A stretch of DNA of 64,000 nucleotides, taken from contig NZ_JAAJBU010000003.1 of the NCBI RefSeq assembly GCF_011392125.1, positions 248,001 to 312,000 on the forward strand, written 5' to 3'. Every line of letters begins with the position of its first letter. Within the stretch, counting starts at the first letter, position 1. This document shows, piece after piece, positions 60,232-64,000 of the stretch. This DNA comes from Flavobacterium lotistagni. Lineage in GTDB: Bacteria; Bacteroidota; Bacteroidia; Flavobacteriales; Flavobacteriaceae. The notes under the pieces are model-generated. The model was not told where the DNA came from and made no database searches. It saw only the letters and a program-made list of their open reading frames with translations. The translations under genes and the position numbers were made by a program.

Positions 60232-60899
60232 TGGCACTGATTCTCAATATTGAAACGTCCACTAAGAACTGTTCTGTTTCTATATCGCAAAATGGGCAAA
60301 CCTTGCTTTGCAAAGAAGTAGCCGAGTCGGGTTATTCGCACGCCGAAAAATTGCATGTATTTATTGAAGAACTCTTACTGGGCTTGCAACTCAACTATAA
60401 AGATTTAAACGCAATTGCCGTGAGTCAAGGCCCGGGTTCTTATACAGGTTTGCGCATTGGTGTTTCTGCTGCGAAAGGGTTGTGTTATGCGCTCAATATT
60501 CCGCTAATTACGGTGGATACTCTCGAGGTTTTGGCCCGAAGAATTCAGGTTTCGGAAGGATTCATTATCCCAATGATTGATGCCCGCAGAATGGAAGCTT
60601 ATACTGCGGTTTTTAATTCGAACTACGAGAAAGTTAGGGAAACCCAGGCCCAGATTATTGAAGCAAATTCGTTTGAAACGCTTTCTGGGTCAATATATTT
60701 ATTGGGCGATGGAGCCTCTAAATGCCGGGAAATTCTTAACCAAGAAGATTTGCACTTCAAAGACGATATTCTTTATCCATCGGCTAGTGAAATGGCCTTG
60801 CTGAGCTATGCGAAATTCCAGCAAAACGACTTTGTAGATGTGGCTTATTTCGAGCCCTATTACCTCAAAGATTTCATGACAACAACGCCTAAAAAGTAA
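60231..60899 (+). CDS. tsaB: tRNA threonylcarbamoyladenosine biosynthesis protein TsaB
   Basis: Partner of TsaD and TsaE in making t6A37 on tRNAs that read ANN codons. 222 residues. N-terminal ILNIETSTKNCSVSIS is the ASKHA phosphate-1 strand, and ESGYSHAEKLHVFIEELL and AIAVSQGPGSYTGLRIGVSAAKGLCYAL (about 63-90) are the TsaB signature. The metal-binding HxxxH of TsaD is absent, as expected for TsaB. One base overlap with the adaptor gene links it to the efflux operon by position, not by function. Confidence 0.95.
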   Translation: MALILNIETSTKNCSVSISQNGQTLLCKEVAESGYSHAEKLHVFIEELLLGLQLNYKDLNAIAVSQGPGSYTGLRIGVSAAKGLCYALNIPLITVDTLEVLARRIQVSEGFIIPMIDARRMEAYTAVFNSNYEKVRETQAQIIEANSFETLSGSIYLLGDGASKCREILNQEDLHFKDDILYPSASEMALLSYAKFQQNDFVDVAYFEPYYLKDFMTTTPKK

Positions 60900-60902
60900 G
60901 AT

Positions 60903-61601
60903 TTACTGCGCTAAGAAGTTAATGATTTTGATGCGGTCGGCTTCGAGGTCGAAATCAATTTTGTTGTCTTTCACAAAAGTTTCGATTGCTTCTTTCTTGT
61001 CTGGAAACAATTTGAAAAGTTGTTTTTTTGATTCAGGGAAATCAGAAATATTTCCGTTTCCGTCTTTCAAATAGTAATAATCTTTTTCTTTGTTGTATCT
61101 CGGCGGCATGTCTTTCTCCAAAGTAGTTTTAGCTTTTTTTCCAGCATAATAAGAAGTCCATTCTCTTTTATACAAACCGAAAGAGGATTTTTGATACAAT
61201 TCAATCAAGTAGCCTTTTTTAGGTTTCTCGGAGTTAGGAGAATAAGTAACCAACTTGTATTTTTTATTGGTTCCTAAAATAGTGATGTTGCTGAAATCGT
61301 CAATTTTATCCAGAACTAAGGTGTCATTTTTCGGGGTGATGAATTCAAATTCGTCTGCATAATTATTGTACCGCATGAAATACTTCTGAGCGACATTGTC
61401 CACCTTGGCTTGAGCAAACATCAGTTGGTGATAGGGTGAACCCAGTATTTTCTCTTGCGAATTTTTAGGGTTTCTAAACACTTTTCCTGCACCTTGCCTC
61501 AAAATTACGGCATCAAGATTCGTGTCGTTTACATTAATTTGCGCCATTGAAGTCATGGCAAAAAATAAAATGTGAATTAGGGCGGTTATGTGTTTTTTCA
61601 T
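60903..61601 (-). CDS. Exported protein of unknown function
   Basis: 232 residues from the ATG at 61601, which places a signal peptide (MKKHITALIHILFFAMTSMAQ) at the N-terminus. The upstream in-frame Met at 61646 has a poorer N-terminus. The mature part is rich in Lys and aromatic residues and is probably mostly beta-strand (EILGSPYHQLMFAQAKVD, YMRYNNYADEFEFITPKNDTLVLDKI, KKGYLIELYQKSSFGLYKREWTSYY). The last 50 residues look helical (ESKKQLFKLFPDKKEAIETFVKDNKIDFD). I recognise no family. Convergent with tsaB, stops 3 bp apart. Confidence 0.75.
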   Translation of the reverse strand: MKKHITALIHILFFAMTSMAQINVNDTNLDAVILRQGAGKVFRNPKNSQEKILGSPYHQLMFAQAKVDNVAQKYFMRYNNYADEFEFITPKNDTLVLDKIDDFSNITILGTNKKYKLVTYSPNSEKPKKGYLIELYQKSSFGLYKREWTSYYAGKKAKTTLEKDMPPRYNKEKDYYYLKDGNGNISDFPESKKQLFKLFPDKKEAIETFVKDNKIDFDLEADRIKIINFLAQ

Positions 61602-61656
61602 AAGAAGAGTTTTAAGTTGGTAAATAAAATTGCTGATAATCCACATTCTCGATATT

Positions 61657-62475
61657 TTATTTCGAATTTTCTCTTACAAAAGGTTGATAATCGATTTTTG
61701 ACTCATCGAAAGCGATTTTGCAATCTTCGAAAATGGCGGCACAAACATCTCCAAAATCTTCATTGGCACACCAAGCCCGAATAGCCAGTTTAATTCCTGT
61801 GTCAGTCATTTCTCGAACGGTAACTGTAGCTTCTGGATGCTTGTGAATCATAGGATTAGAAGCTAAGATTTTGGTGATAATATCTTTGGCTTCTTTAATA
61901 TTGGTTTCATAAGAAATACCGATGGTCAAATCCGTGCGTCGCGTTTTTTGCTGCGAATAGTTGATAATGGTTCCATTAGATAAAGCACCGTTAGGTACAA
62001 AAATCACTTGGTTGTTGGCCGTGAGCAATTGCGTGACAAAAATTTGAATGTCAATCACCATTCCTGAAACACCTTGGGCTTCGATGGTATCGCCAAGCTT
62101 GAAAGGTTTGAACAAAATAATCAGTACACCGCCGGCGAAATTCGAGAGCGAGCCTTGCAAAGACAAACCGATGGCCAAACCCGCGGCACCTAAAATGGTC
62201 AGAAATGACGAAGATTCAACCCCAAGTTTTGAAATTACTGCGATGAACAACAAAATTCTTAATCCCCAGAAAATAATGTCTGATAAAAATTCGATTAAAG
62301 TGGGTTCTACTTCGCGGCGCACCATGATTTTTCGGGTAATGGTGGTAATAAAACGAATGGCCCAAATCCCGATGACGAGCATCAGTAAAGCGGCGACCAG
62401 CTTGGGCGCGTAGTCTATTAATACTTTAGTAAAAGAAGCGGCGTATTGGTCGATAAGGTCTATTTTTAAATCCAT
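61657..62475 (-). CDS. Small-conductance mechanosensitive channel (MscS family)
   Basis: Inner-membrane osmotic safety valve. The 272-residue minimal MscS has three helices: KVLIDYAPKLVAALLMLVIGIWAIRFI, IIFWGLRILLFIAVISKLG and the pore helix FLTILGAAGLAIGLSLQGSLSNFAGGVLIILF with its Gly/Ala packing. The beta domain begins FKLGDTIEAQGVSGMVIDI and carries FVPNGALSNGTIINYS. The cytoplasmic vestibule continues to the C-terminus. A hairpin with T tract lies between its predicted -7 box and the ATG, so transcription might be attenuated there. Confidence 0.95.
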   Translation of the reverse strand: MDLKIDLIDQYAASFTKVLIDYAPKLVAALLMLVIGIWAIRFITTITRKIMVRREVEPTLIEFLSDIIFWGLRILLFIAVISKLGVESSSFLTILGAAGLAIGLSLQGSLSNFAGGVLIILFKPFKLGDTIEAQGVSGMVIDIQIFVTQLLTANNQVIFVPNGALSNGTIINYSQQKTRRTDLTIGISYETNIKEAKDIITKILASNPMIHKHPEATVTVREMTDTGIKLAIRAWCANEDFGDVCAAIFEDCKIAFDESKIDYQPFVRENSK

Positions 62476-62485
62476 TTTGAGTAAT

Positions 62486-62511
62486 AAAAAACCTTCCCAA
62501 ATTGAGAAGGT
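62486..62511 (-). terminator. Intrinsic terminator in front of the mscS-like gene
   Basis: Minus strand ACCTTC, 9-nt loop, GAAGGT, T5. It lies 33 bp downstream of the YtxH-like gene stop and 10 bp upstream of the channel gene ATG, inside the predicted channel-gene leader. Confidence 0.7.
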
Positions 62512-62521
62512 ATAACTGGTG

Positions 62522-62529
62522 CAAAAATA
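62522..62529 (-). promoter_or_regulatory. Predicted -7 box of the mscS-like gene
   Basis: Minus strand TATTTTTG, 46 bp upstream of the channel gene ATG and just upstream of the terminator hairpin. Confidence 0.45.
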
Positions 62530-62543
62530 ACTTTTTCTATGAT

Positions 62544-62954
62544 TTAATCGGCATCTTCCTCGATTCTGTTGGCCGTATTTTCAGTTTTTTGTTGGGCTTC
62601 TTCCGAACCGTCATCCATGAGGTGATTTACTTTGTCTTTGGCTGAATCGACTGTGTCTGCGATTTTTTCTTTGGCTTGGTCTACATACTCGTCGACTTTA
62701 TCCATCAATGGAGCCGCTTTTTCTTTGACCGATTCGATAATATCGCCGACCACTTCACCGGCTTTGTCTGAATATTCGCTGGCTTTTTCTTGGGCCATTT
62801 CTGCGTATTCTTCGGCTTTTTCTAAAATTGGAGCCGCGGCTTCTTTGGCTTTATCGACCGCTGAGTCTACAAAATCATTGGCTTTGTCAGTTACTTTTTC
62901 GCCCGCTTTTTCAGACGAGCCAAATAAATTCTTAAAAAATGATCCTAATCCCAT
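62544..62954 (-). CDS. YtxH/LEA-like helical protein
   Basis: 136 residues, highly charged and Ala-rich, almost entirely amphipathic helix. After a short N-terminal amphipathic segment (MGLGSFFKNLFGSSEKAG) come two similar stretches: VDKAKEAAAPILEKAEEYAEMAQEKASEYSDKAGEVV and VKEKAAPLMDKVDEYVDQAKEKIADTVDSAKDKV, an internal duplication. The pattern resembles YtxH-domain and late-embryogenesis-abundant (LEA) proteins, which are linked to stress and membrane protection. No signal peptide, so cytoplasmic or membrane-peripheral. Own -7 box and a downstream terminator. Confidence 0.8.
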   Translation of the reverse strand: MGLGSFFKNLFGSSEKAGEKVTDKANDFVDSAVDKAKEAAAPILEKAEEYAEMAQEKASEYSDKAGEVVGDIIESVKEKAAPLMDKVDEYVDQAKEKIADTVDSAKDKVNHLMDDGSEEAQQKTENTANRIEEDAD

Positions 62955-62979
62955 GGTTTGTTTTTTTATGGTTAACGTT

Positions 62980-62987
62980 CAAATGTA
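62980..62987 (-). promoter_or_regulatory. Predicted -7 box of the YtxH-like gene
   Basis: Minus strand TACATTTG, 25 bp upstream of the ATG; a CAA (TTG on the minus strand) at 63013-63015 could be the -33 element with 25-bp spacing. Confidence 0.55.
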
Positions 62988-63011
62988 CAAAAAAATAGAA
63001 GCGATTCATTT

Positions 63012-64000
63012 TCAAGAAACTAATTCTTTCAAAGCGCAGTTAAAATCAGTTTGTGGCCAATGGCAACTTTTGTTTTGGCAGACGTAAAATAAATCTTCTT
63101 CAGGTTGGAACCGATTCGATAAAAAAGGCAATTCACTGTTTTTAGAAGTGCCAGCTAGCAAAACATTCGGAAAATATTGTACTGAAAACTTTTCACTGAA
63201 ATGGATAGCTTTCGGGCTACAAACGGCAAGTTCTTTTTGCTCGGGTGAAAAATTCATAGCAGCCTCTAACCAGTTCGAAAATCCCGACGGATAGTCAATA
63301 GTGGGAAGGATTTTCTTGGTCATCGAGCGGCTGATTTTCTCGTAATAAGCATGATGGAAATAAACACTTAACCGGTATAAATTCTTCGCCATAATGGAGT
63401 TGGAAGCAGCAATCACATTGTCTTCGGTTTCAAAATGCGAAGCAAACAGAGGCTCGTCAAGTGCAGATTTAAAACGGAACAAACCGAGCTTTTCCTCGTA
63501 AAAATGCTCAAGGCTGTAATCCGTCAGTTGCTTGGCATTTTGAAGCCATTGCTCATCGAATGTGACTTCATACAATGCAGAGAACGCTTCGATGACGATG
63601 GCATAGTCTTCTAAAAACGCATTGATGCTGGCTTGGTCGTTTTTATAGTTGCGCCACAAATGGCCGTCTGCCGACCAAAGTTTATTGACAATGAAATTTG
63701 CGTTAGCTAGTGCGGTTTTTAAATAGTCTGGATATTGTAATGCTTTGTAAGCGTCAACAAAACCTTTGAGCATGAGCGCGTTCCAAGAAGTTAAACATTT
63801 GTCGTCGAGCCTCGGTTTTGGGCGATTTTCCCGGATTTCAAACAGTTGTTTTTCCCATGCTTTTTTGCGAGATTGAATGTCAACAATGGCAAGATTGTTT
63901 TGCTTGGCGATGGTTTCTAAAGATTGGCTTTGAATCAAAACATAATGGTCGTGTTCCCAATGTCCGAAAGGATTGATGTTGAAAACGATGCGAAACAAAT
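63012..64000 (-). CDS. Thioredoxin domain-containing protein, DUF255/YyaL (SPATA20) family, 3' part
   Basis: The visible 329 residues are the C-terminal half; the frame is open to the window edge, so the N-terminal DUF255 thioredoxin domain lies outside. The visible part is the (alpha/alpha)6 barrel of the family: ENRPKPRLDDKCLTSWNALMLKGFVDAYKAL, then DGHLWRNYKNDQASINAFLEDYAIVIEAFSALYE, then ETEDNVIAASNSIMAKNLYRLS, then FLSNRFQPEEDLFYVCQNKSCHWPQTDF at the end. The CxNxxC in YVCQNKSC is family-conserved. Enzymatic role is not settled. Confidence 0.92.
   Translation of the reverse strand, partial: LFRIVFNINPFGHWEHDHYVLIQSQSLETIAKQNNLAIVDIQSRKKAWEKQLFEIRENRPKPRLDDKCLTSWNALMLKGFVDAYKALQYPDYLKTALANANFIVNKLWSADGHLWRNYKNDQASINAFLEDYAIVIEAFSALYEVTFDEQWLQNAKQLTDYSLEHFYEEKLGLFRFKSALDEPLFASHFETEDNVIAASNSIMAKNLYRLSVYFHHAYYEKISRSMTKKILPTIDYPSGFSNWLEAAMNFSPEQKELAVCSPKAIHFSEKFSVQYFPNVLLAGTSKNSELPFLSNRFQPEEDLFYVCQNKSCHWPQTDFNCALKELVS

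Overview
The window looks like a chromosomal segment of a Flavobacterium-type bacterium (Bacteroidota, Flavobacteriia). The evidence is internal. At least sixteen genes have a TAnnTTTG -7 box just upstream. There is a SusC/SusD pair, a type IX secretion (T9SS) sorting domain on an amylase, the giant T9SS translocon protein SprA, a RemB-like gliding protein, and a DNA polymerase III alpha subunit with a DnaQ-type exonuclease fused to its N-terminus. The order sprA-gcvH-vanZ-deoC-remB is, as I recall it, also the order in F. johnsoniae. I see no rRNA, tRNA, CRISPR array, prophage or transposase gene.

Layout. 1-4.5 kb: 5' part of dnaE (minus strand, cut by the window edge), an RRM RNA-binding protein and a SnoaL-like protein. 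4.6-9.5 kb: an rRNA pseudouridine synthase, then an isoprenoid operon (diphosphomevalonate decarboxylase, mevalonate-kinase-like GHMP kinase, UbiA prenyltransferase) interrupted by a small four-helix-bundle gene. 9.5-12 kb: TspO, a BaiN/HI0933-type flavoprotein, GDPD. 12-33.7 kb: a maltodextrin/starch locus. On the minus strand are a LacI regulator, MFS transporter, beta-phosphoglucomutase, GH65 phosphorylase, two GH13 enzymes and a GH31 alpha-glucosidase. On the plus strand are SusC, SusD, a SusE-like lipoprotein and a T9SS-secreted GH13 amylase. 33.7-50.6 kb: AsmA-like protein, malic enzyme, RuvA, SprA, GcvH, VanZ-like, DeoC, RemB-like. 50.7-56 kb: heme O synthase and cytochrome oxidase subunits and assembly factors. 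56-64 kb: a DUF4403 lipoprotein, TolC/HlyD export pair, TsaB, MscS channel, a helical YtxH-like protein and the 3' part of a DUF255 (thioredoxin-domain) gene.

How the genes work together. The starch locus reads as one pathway. The secreted amylase and SusCDE capture and cut starch at the surface. Periplasmic GH13 and GH31 enzymes trim oligosaccharides. The MFS carrier brings maltose inside. GH65 phosphorolysis plus beta-PGM yields glucose and glucose-6-phosphate. The LacI regulator sits between the two divergent arms, beside a perfect 14-bp palindrome, and a 19-bp sequence is shared exactly by both arms.

The most unusual structure is a pair of roughly 450-490 bp cassettes. Each holds one small ORF (a four-helix-bundle protein; a GxxExxY protein broken by a one-base deletion) and is bounded by terminal inverted repeats built from 7- or 8-bp units. 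Each sits exactly in an intergenic gap inside an otherwise tight operon. A third, orphan 8-bp array lies behind the pseudouridine synthase gene. Separately, a structured intergenic element (conserved flanks around a variable hairpin) occurs four times, three of them 5-7 bp from a stop codon.
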